Positions 1-11,708 of a stretch of 64,000 bases of DNA are shown here, in pieces. The position numbers were made by a program, and so were the translations under genes. Every line of letters starts with the position of its first letter. The stretch's first letter is position 1. The notes under the pieces are model-generated. The model had not been told where the DNA came from, did no database searches, and worked only from the letters and a program-made list of their open reading frames with translations. The DNA lies in the NCBI GenBank assembly GCA_948144175.1, contig CANXME010000302.1:1-64000 (forward strand), in the 5' to 3' direction. Source of the DNA: Closterium sp. NIES-65 (lineage: Eukaryota; Streptophyta; Zygnematophyceae; Desmidiales; Closteriaceae).

Positions 1-25
1 TTTCGTACCGTCACATAGCCCCCTT

Positions 26-3000
26 ATGCTTCCGCCGTCATCGTCGGCCACAGCCAGCACTTTCGGCTCCGAACGTGTTAATTCCGCGTCTATGGAGGAT
101 GGGTTTCGGGGTAGTGGCAGCGGGGGTGACGCCGATGGCGGGGAGGACGAGCCGAGTCCGGCGTCCGGTGGGGCTCAACTCGAACGCGGAGCAGAGCCGG
201 GGATAATAATGCTCGGCGGTCATCGCACGCGACCTAATTGGACTCCTCAGGTTGTGTTTCGTAGCCAGCTTGACTGCAGAAATTTCCGTCATGCCGTTCT
301 TACGTGTACTCATGTCGGTCACAAACCTGATCCATGAGGGTGAGCTGAATATATGTCATTTCTTCCCTGTTAACAGGAAGATTTAATTCTTCTACAGCAC
401 GTGGCGAAGCATGGGACCCGCAACTGGGGGTCGCTTCAGATCGGCGGTTTGCTGCCGATTCGCGATCAGAAGGCCTGCTGCAACCGATTTATCCTTCTGA
501 AAAAGTGAGACGATTAATTTCATGTAGTGTTTGCCTTCTCGAAGTTGATGCAAGGGACCTGCGAAGTTTGGGTGAAGAGTAGAAAAGTCATTTCAGTAGT
601 AGCTTTTGAAGTACACCCACGAATCTCTCGAGGAGTTGCGTTTATCGCGGACAACATTATCCATTTCCCAGATTTCCAACCCTCGCAGCTTATCCTTATC
701 TTTTTGCGTGTGCTTTTGCTCTCTCTCAATCCGCGCGCTCCAGGCGTTGCATCAAGGACAAGCGCAGTCTGTCGCAGCTGTTGCAGCGCGCTAAAGACGC
801 CGTCATTCATGACGCAGCCAGGAATGTCAACGCGGCCGCAGCTGGAGCCGCCGGTTCTTCGTTCGTTTCCGGAGCCGCGCAAGCGTCATCCTTCCACCAT
901 GCCGCTTCGGGATCGCCGCATGTCGCGGGTGGGTTCGCCGGATCGTCTTCAGCCCTTCACGCTGCTGCCGCGGCGCTCAACCCCTTGAGGTGCTGCCGGT
1001 ACGCCTTTACAACGCTGGATCCTAATTTTCTTTTCGTGTCAACCGTCCCTTCCTTTCGTCGTTTTCTTATGCCGTCTTAACTACCTTCCTGCGATGAAGG
1101 CGATCGTCCGTCGTTTCCTTCTTGTGCTATTGATTGCAGAAAGATGGTATTCTTAGTCGTGATGTGCCGGCTCTCACATGGGAAAGCTATCGGCTGAACA
1201 TCACTTGATAAGCATAACTGACGTTTTCCCCTGCGGCCTGTCTTGATTTTTTTTCAGGCTCTAACTTCGCCCAGCATCGGCATCAACAGCCAATCACGGG
1301 TCTCCTTCAAAGGGGGTGGCGTCTTAGCTGACATTAGCCGGCCGTTTGTTCCTTCTGTACCGTCAACGTCAGCAGCGACGTCGCTTCCCGAAAATGTCCT
1401 CCGTGCGACACTGCTGCGCTCAGCGTTGTCGTCGGCAGCAGTGGGTCCTCCAGACGCCTCCCAGCCACTGCAGCAGCAGCTGTTGCAGCAGCAGTTACTG
1501 CAGCAGCACTTGCTACAGCAGCAGCACCAACAGCAACAGCAGCAGCAGCATAGCTTTTCGCAACAGAGCGTGCAGCAGCAGTTGTTACAGCAGCAAGCAG
1601 CGCTGCGCCAGCTCGCTATGCAGCAGCAGCAGCAGCAGCGGCTGCAGGAGGCACAATCAGCTGCACTGATGCATCAGAAGCAGCTATTCTCGCAGTCCAG
1701 CTTCAACCAGGGATCCTTGCAAGGGCTGGAGGGTCGGCATGAGGCGCAGATGCAAGCGCAGATGCAAGTGCAAGTGCAGATGCAAGCACGAGTGCAAATG
1801 CAGGCAGAGACTCGACTGTCCATGTTTCAGGGCCAGGCGAGGGAACAGCAGCAGTCACAACTGCTGTCTGTGCAGCACGCTCAACAGCAGCAGCAGTCTC
1901 AACAGCAACAGCAGGCTCAACAGCAGCAGCAGGTTCAGGAGTTTCCTCAGAGTCTTCCGCTGGACGGGTTGCAACTGGATGAGGCGCAACTGGCGTGGCT
2001 GAAGCAGGCTCACATAGAGGGCCAGCGGTTCACGCTCTCTCAAGTGCACGCGAAACAAAGTGGAAGGCCAGGGGCACGGGGGAGGGCAAGCAGGAAGGGC
2101 AGCAGGGAGGGCAGCAGGGACAGCAGGGAGGGGGTAATAGTGGTGAGGAGGTGGGCAGGAGAGGAGCATGGTGCAGGTCAGCAGAGAAGCGATTGCGCGA
2201 ACGATGGGAGAGGGGGCGTGGCACAGCAGGAAGTTTCGGGCCTGCCGAGTGTAGATGCACACAAACAGCAGCAGCAGCAGCAGCAGCAGAGTGCGAGCAT
2301 GTCGATGCAGCTAGCCAACTTGCGGTGAGTGCATGCGCAGCTGAATTCATACGCGTTAAATTCGTTCCACCAACCCTCTCATCCCTCACATTCTCATCCT
2401 CTCCTTCCTTCCGTTGCCAGATCGCAAGTGGGGCTTCAGCCCGGGTCGTTGCTCGCCCAAGCACTCAAGCTCTCTCACCAGCCTTCCTTCGCAGCCGTCT
2501 CCAATCTCCCGCCTTCTCTAATTTCCGCTCCGTCACCGCCCCTCACTCCTCTCTGCACCCGCACCGAAGCCCCCATGCTCATCACCCCACGCAGCTACCC
2601 TGTCCTCTACGAGCACTGTAGCTGCTGCTGCCGCTGCTGCACCTGCAGTGTGCTACAGTGTCAGCTCCCAATTCATCTAGCCCTGCCTGGAGCGAGCCGG
2701 CGTTCCCACTGTGCAGTCGGGGGAGGTGACGGACCGCTTCTCCTCCTTCAGCGATACGCAGTTCGCCTCTGCTGCTGAAATCGGTGCCACCTCATCCACG
2801 GCTGCTGCTGGCATGATGGCGGCGGCTGCATCGGTTGGCCTCGATGCTGGTCGCAGTAGTGCTGTTGTTGCTGGTGGCAGCGCTTTGGTGGTAGTAGTGT
2901 TGGTGGTGGCTTGAACAGTACTTTGCCTGGGGGCAATGACAGTGGGAGGGAGGGTGGTTCGTTCACCAATGTTCTTCGGATGTCCTCAGCTGCTTTTCAG

Positions 3001-3929
3001 CACCAGCAACAGCAGCAGATGCTGCTGCGACAGCAGTGGAGTGGGCAAAGCGGGTGGAGGGCAAGAGAATACTGGCAGTGAATGCAGAGGCCTCCGTGCA
3101 TATGTGGAGGCCAAGGGAAGACACGAGTTGGTTCCAGCAGCTGGGGCAGTCAGGAGCACTTGAGAAGCTTGCTGGAGGCATCGGTGGAGAGGGCGGGGAG
3201 GTCGGAAAAAGTCTGCAGCAGCACCGGCTGCAGGAGGGGGAGCAGGAGCAGCAGTAGCGGAAAATCAAGGGTTTGAACGTGGAGGAGGAATGCTATTGCT
3301 GGCAGAGCCTGCGACTGGCAATGCAAGGAGGCATGATGTCCAGAGAGAGCATCAGCAGGAGAAGCTTCAGTCTGACGGCATAAGGCATGACCACCCTGTG
3401 GATGCAAGCAACCCTCCTCCATTGCAGGAGCAGCAACAAGAGCAGAATGATGGGTGTGGTGGGACTCAGCAAATGGGCCAACGGGTTTCCATGCTGGGGT
3501 TGCAGCAATCTCGCAGGTCAGATGCAGTTTTGGAAGCCCTCACATCGGGGTCGCAGTCGTGGGTGGGTCAGGCTGGGCGCTGGGTGGATGAGCATCAAAT
3601 GCAGTGGAGGATGCAGAAGGCAGGGGAAAATGCAGCTATGGGTGTGGGAATGGGTCAGGGCGGAGCAAGAAGCTACACATGCGGATAATCTGGCAGAGGC
3701 GGAGATTCTTCGAGCATTACATGCAGAGATGGAGGTGGGTGCTTTTATTTTTCTTTGTTCATTTGTTCCTTGTTTTGGTATATGAAAACTCCGTGTATTC
3801 ACGCCACTCGGTTCTGATGTTTTGCAGTCCTTGAGCGCTCTAATGGACTCTTCATCGGCACCCGACCACTTGAGGACTCTGAGACGCCGGATTGGTTGTA
3901 TGACGTGTCGTTGGATGTATGTACCATAG
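26..3929 (+). CDS. MYB/SANT-like Gln-rich protein A (3' half disturbed)
   Basis: Probable nuclear regulator with one MYB-type repeat; DNA binding is inferred from the family. Exons read 26-250, 377-504, 744-989, 1275-2324 and 2421 onward, with GT-AG introns and matching phases. The MYB repeat straddles intron 1: PNWTPQ ends exon 1, and exon 2 gives EDLILLQHV, NWGSL and RDQKACCNRF. Exon 4 is a Gln-rich domain coded by CAG runs (about 1472-1640 and 1884-1940). From about 2700 the coding-like signal moves between frames several times. A last readable block ends in HAEME (to 3734) and, after an intron, runs 3828-3929 to a stop. So either small introns are missed, there are sequence errors, or the 3' half is decaying. 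Position 26 is the first ATG in view; the true start could be outside, or at 92. Exons 1-4 match the phases of the paralogue at 11709-13857. Confidence 0.6.
1472..1940 (+). repeat. CAG/polyglutamine tracts in MYB-like A
   Basis: Interrupted CAG/CAA runs code for polyglutamine with Leu, Met and His breaks inside exon 4 of the MYB-like gene. This looks like an activation-type low-complexity domain rather than non-coding repeat, because the frame stays open across the exon. Confidence 0.8.
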
Positions 3930-4469
3930 ATTTGGTGTTGGCATTGCAATTCTTTCTTCTAAGAATTGAAAGTAGCCAATGTTGTGTACATATGCCGGAG
4001 CCCATACCTGAGTCTTGCTGCTGTAATCCAATCCCTGTGCTAGGAATTGATTTTTATGGTGATTTTAACCATTTTATAGTACGGAGTACGGTATGACCCT
4101 TCATGACTGTTCTGAACACTCGGCATTATCGCGCCTCACTGACACACGAACATCGTATTCGCGCGCTCTGTTCACTTGCTTTTGGACCGATTGCATCCTT
4201 CCAAGAGCTTCCTCGATTTCAGACCTGAATTCCTAGGGATTCCCTTGTCAGACGGTGCCAGTTGGCTGGTTTGTAGTAGTTCAATGGTGCTGCTTGTGGC
4301 ATCGCTTCCGCTTGGCTTGTTGACCCTAGATTCATGGCTCCTCCCGTGACGTCTTGCCGAGAACGTTAGGTCTAGGTCTGTCGCTTACTTGGTGGAGCTG
4401 TTAGGAGCATCTTGCGAGTAACAGTAGCTGTGTTGGAGTCTATCGATAACTACGGTTAGATTGGGGGGT
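3930..4469. other. Intergenic, MYB-A to BSD gene
   Basis: About 540 bases without a supported gene. It should hold the end of the MYB-A transcript and the promoter and 5' leader of the BSD gene. No clear TATA box or polyadenylation signal was singled out. Confidence 0.4.
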
Positions 4470-7400
4470 ATGGACTTCTTTAAAAGCGGTACTGTTTCAG
4501 GACGATGAGGAGGAAGAGGCAACTCCTGAGACAGAAGAGGTTGAGGGTGACAAAAACGAAGGCGAAGGCGACAAGCCCTCAGAAGGAACTGCTGAAGAGG
4601 TGCGTAGATTCTTTCCTTGTCTCCGTTTCTTGATTTTCGATATGCTCGCACATTAAGGCTGAGACGTCGGTACTATTTAGCACCGTAGAAAAACGCATCT
4701 AGCGTTGTTGTTTTAACGATTTTCGAGTATATTTTCACGTTTCCAGGGCGAGATTGAAGAGGAGGAGGAGACAGAGGAAGAGCAGCCTTCAGCCTTGTGA
4801 GTACCCAGCTATCTTGCTTGGTCCGAGCGGGATGCTCTTACGGAAAAGCACTTAGTAGCACAGCTTTGCCGCCATTGTCGTTTTCCTTTGTGTGCAACGT
4901 TAGTTTGCCGCGTATTTGACGCCCTATGTTGCATTGACACGTGTCGTCCCCACATGCCATCCACTCATCAGCGGTACCTGGAATCTCGGCAGTCTGCTAC
5001 AAACAATCGCCACCAAAGTAAGAAATTCTCTACTGCGCTTCTTTCCCCAGCTTTGTCTGACTCGAAATTCTCCTGCTTCCGTTTGCTCATCACGCCGTTT
5101 GGCCTTTGCTTACCTGAGGGAGATTCTTCTGCATGCATAATTGCTCCTCGTCATGACTGTGTGTGCTGTCTTTCTGCTCGTCCTTCCAAACCGCGACTCT
5201 GCAAACCCGTGACTACTGTGACTGCTGTACCTGCTGTGTCTGCTGTGCCTGCCATGCGTGCCATGCGTGCCATGCCTACCATGCCTGCCATGCGTGCCAT
5301 GCCTGCCATGCGTCCTGTGCCCGCCATGCCTGCCGTGTGTGCAATGTGTGCTACATGTGAGAGCAGTCAGAGGAGGTGTTGCGCGAGTACAAGCAGGAGC
5401 TGCAGGAGTTCGGCGAGGGGCTCAAGAAGGAGACGGAGGAGCTGGTGGAAACCACCGCCACCACCGTCAGCGACCTGCCTTCCTCACTCGAGTCCGGCGC
5501 CCAAGCGGCTCAGGTGAGACCTGCTATGCCGTGCCTGCCCCTGTGGTGTCCTCCTTTGTGGTCCGACAAGATTTCGCTTTTTGAGCATTTCCAGCCTGTT
5601 CCCTTGTCATTGTTCCGTCCACGGCTGCATCCCTCCCTCCCTCCCTCCTTCCCTCTCTCCCTCCTCCCTCCTCCCTCCCTCCCTCCCTCCCTCCCTCCCT
5701 CCTCCCTCCCTCCCTCCCTCCCTCCTTCCCTCCCTCCCTCCCTCCTTCCCTCCCTCCCTCCCTCCCTCCCTCCTTCCCTCCCTCCCTCCCTCCCTCCCTC
5801 CTTCCCCCCCTCCCTCCTTCCCTCCCTCCCTCCCTCCCTCCTTCCCTCCCTCCCTCCCTCCTTCCCTCCCTCCCTCCCTCCCTCCCTCCTTCCCTCCCTC
5901 CCTCCCTCCTTCCTCCTCCCTCCTCCTCCCTCCTTCCCTCCTCAGGCGCTCCCTCCTCCCTCCCTCCCTCCTCCCTCCCTCCCCTCCCTCCTCCCTCCTC
6001 CTCCCTCCCTCCCTCCCTCCCTCCCCTCCATCCCTCCCTCCCTCCCTCCCTCCCTCCCTCCTCCCCCTCCCTCCCTCCCTCCCTCCCTCCCTCCCTCCCT
6101 CCCTCCCCTCCCTCCCTCCCTCCCTCCCTCCCTCCCTCCCTCCCGCCCGCCCGCCCTCCCTTCCCTCGCTTCCTGGCTATCTCCTTCTTCCTTCCTCTCT
6201 CCCTCCCTCCCTCCTTCCTTTCTTCCTTCCCTCCTCTTCCCATCCCTCCTCCTTCCCTCATCGTTCTCCCCCTCCCGTTTTTCCATCCTCATTGACCCCC
6301 TATTTCCCTCCTCCCCTTCCCTCGTGTTTATTACGTGCATCCCTCCTCAATGCCTTATAGAGTTCGTTGGAGGGCGTGGGCCACACAATTGAGGAGTTCG
6401 GCTCGTCTTTATGGAAAGGGTGAGTTTCAACGCTGAAGAATGCGCATAAAGATGACGTGCCCTGGAAGGGACACGTGGCAGCAATCCTATGGAAGAGAGA
6501 GACAGTGTGGAGTAAAGTCCACCCATGTCCTCCATCTCTCTTGCCTTAACACCAACAACCCGCTCGCCTCTTCACAGTCCCTCTCACCGTCTGCCGCCTG
6601 CCTCGCACCACCCCCTTGCCGCTCAATCACTCCCACCCCCCTCTCTCTCATTGTGCGGAGCAGCACAACGGAGATCCTGGCATCAGTGAAGGAGGCAGTG
6701 GCGATGGTGGAGGAGGAGGTGGCTGCCAACGCTGCTGGCGCCCGCCCCCGCGCGCCTTCCGCTGCTGCTGGGCTCGCCTCCGCCATCCCCAGAGGGTGAG
6801 AGCACGGGGGAAAGGGAAATGTGGGGAAGAGTGGGAGGGAGGGGGGGGGGATGTGAGGGGGGTGAAATTCGGGAAGGGAGTGAGGTAGAGGGGGGAGAAG
6901 TCTACGTGAAAGTAAGAATGTGCTCGTTGGATTGACTACCTTGATGGGCGCAGCGCTCCCTTGTTTTGCTGCTTTCTGCCTGCCAGTTGCATCAGCCCGC
7001 AGACTTGTATTCTCATGATGTCACCTCTCCTCACTCTACCCACTTGCCCGTGTGCATGGCAACTGGTCTTCGTCCTTCCGTTGCGTTCTGTATGGCCAAT
7101 GGAAGCAGCAAGTACAGCCGCTACGAAGCACTTGTGAGCACTCAGCTGCACCCTTCAACTCTCTTGGCTCGGAATTAATCTATTCTCACCTGCCCTTTGC
7201 TAACCATACTCTGTGCCTCTTCTCACTGGACCCAGCTCGTCGTCTTGTTTAGTCATCTTCCTCTCCCTCTTCCTCTCCTTGAACCCGCTCACTCTTTTTC
7301 AACCATCCACCCCTCTTCGCCCCTCATCATCCCTCTGTGCCGTGCGTGCAGGTGAGCGCCATGCAGAGGGACAGCAGCACGTACTGTGACGAGCCAGAGG

Positions 7401-10019
7401 ACACAGATGACTTTGCCAAGTGGGTCGAATCTTTCGACCTCAAAAACAGGTGTGCATTCACTCACTCACCCACGCACCCAGCTAGCCCTTCATGTGATGT
7501 CCTTTTCTCTTTCTGCTCTGCTTCAGCTCACCGTTTAAGTTGTTCTTTTGGGTCTCCATGCCCTCAGAGGCGATGAGCCGTTGAAACAAGGCATGACATT
7601 GCAAGTCTTTTGTGTATTGTGTGGTTCTGACGTTTCTGCTGGATGTTCCACGTGTGTGTGTGGGGTGCACCAGGGAGGCGGACGTGGAGGCAGTGCTTAA
7701 GGACAATGCATTCATGCAGGAGCTGCAGTCACGCATTGGTGAGTCATGACATTCACTGCATGCCCTACTCACTTGTTCTTCATGTGGCGTCTATCGTGCC
7801 TGTAATCTCCCTCTCCCTCTGTCAAATCCCCAGTCCTCCTGCTCCCCCGTATGGCACACGGCAGTGCCGTTGATCGTGGAGCGCGAGACCTTCTGGACGC
7901 GCTACTTCTACCGCCTCTACCGCCTGCAACAGGCCGAGGACGCCCGCGCCGACCTTGTCAAGAGTGAGCCTCCTTCGTGCCGCAGCTTGCTCCATGCTTC
8001 CAGCACCCCGTGTTATGTAGAACACTTCATCTGGCCTGGCATACCCTCTGTCATGCTTCTTCCGGTGACTCGAGATGCAGGCTGCTCACATATGCTCACT
8101 GTCTTGCTCCCCTGCCCTCACGTGGCTGCATGGGCGACGATGTCATAACAGGAGGACCTGAGCTGGGATGTGGACAACGAGCAGCCATTGAATCACCCTC
8201 TGCCATGTTCCCACTGTCTTGCTCTCCTGTCCCGCGTTTCTGCAGGGGCGACAACATCAGAGGAGGAGGACCTGAGCTGGGATGTGGACGATGATGCAGA
8301 TGACGCTCAGAGCAGCCCTGCAGCCGCCCACCATGGCGCTGCGGGTAAAAGTGAAGCTGCTGATGCGGATGCAGCTGCTGCTGCTGGAGTCACTGCGGCT
8401 GATGATGCTGGTGCTGGTGCTGCTGCTGCTGTTGATGGCAATGGCCCTGCTGATGCCTCGCCTTCTGATATACCAGAGGAGGCAACGGCAAAGGTCCCAG
8501 CGGAGGAAGAAGCAGCTGCTGGTGAGGATGCTACTGCAAGTGCTGGAAGTGAATCAGCTATTAATAAGGATGGTTTATCAGATGATCTCAGATTAGCTAC
8601 TTCTCTTGAAATAACACGTGCTGTCCTTTGGTTATTGGGCTCATAGTGTTGTGCTTGGCTTCGGTGTGCAGGGATGGAGAAGCGGGCACAGAGGATTGGG
8701 GAAGCAAAAGATGCAGGAGCAGGGGAGGGCGAGAAGGAGAGAGATGCATCAAGTCCAGCTGCGACATCGCCGCAACCAGGTGACTAAAGAAACGATCCTG
8801 TCCACTCATTCACCCGTGACTCAGCTTGGTAAACTGGCTTATTATCGTGTGGGATCTTTGTGAGGTTGGGGATGCTTCTGAGCGTGGTGTTATCAGGTGC
8901 TACCCTACGATGACTTGTACAAACTTATTCTGTAATTTCAATGGTAATCGGCTCCTGTGTGCACGCGTCTGGTAGGGAGTGTGCCTCTATCGGAGGTGAA
9001 GGTCCCTCGCCTGGAGGATGCCGGGCTGGAAGACACGGCACTGCCTCTATCCGACATCCAGGTTGGTGTCTCTAGCGTCGCTGGGTGGGCTGTGTTGTTT
9101 CTTGCGCGTGCAAGGCCGCCAGGAAGTGTCTGCTGGCAGGCTGCAGCTGATAGTGGAGGTGTTTAATTGGTTCCTCGTGGTTGCGTCGGTGCTGTATGCA
9201 TGCATGTGCTGTTTGGGGCCGGCCACAACGGGGACAACGATGAATTTGATGCGACAACTGTGCAGGCTGCGTTTGAGATTGCAGCGAGAGAAAGGCCAAC
9301 GGGTAAGCATGGAGAATCGGGACCTCTTCCTGCACCACAGCTGCTCTCCTGATGCCATTTACTGGTTGCGTCCCATGGGGTGCACAATACAGTGTCACAC
9401 GGTGGGCATATTTGTGTATTTTTCACATCTCGTCTTTTCCTTGTCTATGTTCCCTGCAGAACCAAGTAATCGCAGCAACAGCAGTGACAGCTCAGCAGGC
9501 AGTGAGTGGCAAGTTGTGTCTAAAGATGATGCTTCTAAGGAGGACGGATTGAAGGCATCACAACCCTCTGCTGCTGCTCTTACTACAGCAGCTGAGGCGG
9601 CTGCCGCTCCTGCTTCTGACGTGTCAGAACCTGCAGCTCTGGTCTCCCAGCCTGCTGCTGAGCCTACAGTTGCCAGCGGTTCAAATACAACAAGTGCGGA
9701 CGGCGAAGGGGCGAAGGAAGAAGGAAACGAGAAAAAGAATGAGGCAGAGGCGAGGGGAGGGAAGGGCAAGAAGGAAGGTGGAGTTGAAGAGGAGGATGAG
9801 GTAAGCCAGAGATGAGTTGTCTTTGTGGAACATGCATTGAGCAAGGGGGGGTTGTGAGTGGGCACGAAGGATGCATCCTGTGGTTGTTGAAGGTACACAC
9901 TGGGTTTGTTCATTATATGCCTATCCATGCTGTGTGCGTGCCAATTGGTGAAAATCTTCCTAGTTCCCTTTGGCGCTTTGTGTGGACTTGGCTTGCAGGA
10001 TTGGGGTGAATGGGAGTGA
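4470..10019 (+). CDS. BSD-domain protein
   Basis: Plant-type BSD-domain protein; the domain is shared with TFIIH p62 and synapse-associated proteins, and the plant members have no settled role. Exons: 4501-4599, 4747-4796, 4972-5017, 5367-5513, 6361-6419, 6661-6795, 7106-7133, 7352-7449, 7674-7738, 7865-7963, 8246-8521, 8672-8779, 8976-9061, 9266-9302, 9460-9800, 9999-10019; all phases agree (about 565 codons). Family order is clear: acidic start, WNLGSLLQTIATK, a helical stretch REYKQELQEFGEGLKKE, YCDEPEDTDDFAKWV, then the BSD signature ETFWTRYFYRLYRLQQ, EEDLSWDVDDD, and a Ser/Ala/Glu-rich tail ending DWGEWE. An ATG at 4470 opens MDFFKS, a start I recall for plant homologues, but it is one base out of frame with exon 1. 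Exon 7 is tiny and its acceptor could be three bases later. Confidence 0.85.
5225..5355 (+). repeat. Intronic TGCCATGC-type repeat
   Basis: Imperfect short repeat built from TGCC/ATGC words, lying in intron 3 of the BSD gene just before the acceptor used by exon 4 (5367). Confidence 0.6.
5630..6170 (+). repeat. (CCCT)n polypyrimidine tract in BSD intron 4
   Basis: More than 500 bases of nearly pure C/T made of CCCT and CTCC words with occasional CTTCC, inside the intron between exons 4 and 5. The mirror-symmetric polypurine/polypyrimidine make-up is the classic composition for triplex DNA; this is inference from sequence only. Long open frames across it are artefacts of the repeat. Confidence 0.9.
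8098..8173 (+). pseudogene. Duplicated acceptor and start of BSD exon 11
   Basis: Near copy of 8213-8289, which contains the end of intron 10 and the start of exon 11 (EEDLSWDVD). In the upstream copy the acceptor equivalent reads GCATGG where the working site reads GCAGGG, so it should not splice. Confidence 0.75.
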
Positions 10020-11708
10020 GGAGCGCAAGGAACCAAGGATTTGTATGAATACATAGTGCTATTGTTTTACTCAACGAAGACGTAGGCTCTTATCTTACGG
10101 TATGATTGCTAGTTCTGTTAGAATCTGACCCTGCTGGAATTCTGAGATAATGTGTACGTTATGAATCGAAGCAGTGTACTACGGACGATTTGTATATGCT
10201 GGTTCCAGGTGAAACCTCTAATAGAGACGTTGGCTCGGGTGATTGCCTAAATTCTATACCAATCCAGTGCTCCAAGTTTGTGGACGGTTGGGTCTCCCAC
10301 TTGTGGAAAGAGGTCCTGCCAGATTCGTCGTGAGGTGCATCCGAAGCCAAAAAGCGTTTCGTTTCCAATCTCATGGATTTGCAAGATAGGCTGCCAGTTT
10401 TGTCCTTTTCAGCTCCGTGGCGCAACCTCGATCAAGCACGCGTTTTGGAGGGGAATCCTAGGAAGTTTCGAACCGACGTGACACGTTGTTTGCGGCTGTC
10501 TGAGTTCGTTGACACATCCACTCTTTAAGTGGTTGGTTTGATGGGATCAGGGTGCACCACATGACCCACTTCAACCTGGATGCATCCATTGTCTTGTTTA
10601 AGCTTTTTTTTTTTTTTGTTAGGGCCGAAATGGGGGGCGTGGTGGGGGAAGGGTGGGAGGGGGTAGGGGTGTGCTTCATGGGAGGAGAAGGTGGGGGGGT
10701 GGAGGGGCCACACACTATTTTGAAGGACCACAACCTCTTTAATAGAAAAATAACATGTATTTTTAACCGACCATTCCGGATGACGTCATCCCCGACGGTT
10801 CTGTGGAGGATTGGATTGCATGTTGACCTGGTGACATGGGCTTGCGTGAGTCCCCTGGTTGACATCTGTCTTTGCGCTCGATGCCTCTCATGCGAGCCGC
10901 GATGCAAATGTCCGTTTCAAATCAGCGACACAGGTCAGCGGAGCATCTTCCCCACCCGCTATCCACGTTCGGCCCCTGGCTCCCCTAGACTTTTGCGCCG
11001 ACACCACACCATCGCGGAGCCATCACCTTCCTCCTCCACCCTCGTGCGCAACCACCGCTGGTTAGAGTTTGCGGGCCAATCACGCGTGCTCTCACCTTTT
11101 CGTCGTCGTGTCAGCAACTTTCGCGCCGACCTGTTGGAGATGACTCTCTGAGGTGGGGTTGGGCCAACCAAAGGAAGCTAACCCCTATTGAAACGAGTCC
11201 GTGCCCCCCATCGCAGTTTAAAAGCGTGGAACTTCGCACTCAACGCGCGCAACTTCGATACCTGAACGCTCGTCCGAACCAAATCAACATCCACTGGAAT
11301 CATTTTCCTCGCCAGGCCCGATACTGTCGAACTTACACCCTGGTTTTTCCCGACGCCTCGGACTAACCCAGGATTTTTCTCCATCTTCTCCATCTCGCAG
11401 AGTCCAGCCCAACCCCGAACCCTCTTCCCCGCCCCTTCCTCCCCCCTCCTCCTCCCCTCCTTCCCCTCCCCCCGCCTGATCTCCTTCCGCCATCCGTTCA
11501 TCAGCTTCCATCCCAGACACCCAAATCTTCCTAGCACAAACAAACCTCGAGCTGCTATAACAAACCCGTTCCCCACTTCATTTCATTACCCAGCTTTTTT
11601 TGAGAGCGGTTCACCGCTCTTTCCTCCAGCTCTCTCGTAGCTCACCATCTCGCTCGTTACTACCTTCTAGCTTTGCCGAATTAATTCGCAAGGACCGTCT
11701 CTTCGACC
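10020..11708. other. Intergenic, BSD gene to MYB-B
   Basis: About 1.7 kb with no supported gene. It holds a T-run near 10604-10617, a G-rich stretch at 10629-10715 and a C/T-rich block at 11436-11474 that probably belongs to the MYB-B promoter or leader. Short open frames on both strands show no family resemblance. Confidence 0.5.

Noticed and set aside
5376-6392. Long open frames of Pro/Ser/Leu (plus) and Arg/Glu/Gly (minus)
   Set aside because: They are the translation of the CCCT polypyrimidine tract inside a BSD intron whose borders are fixed by phase and family match.
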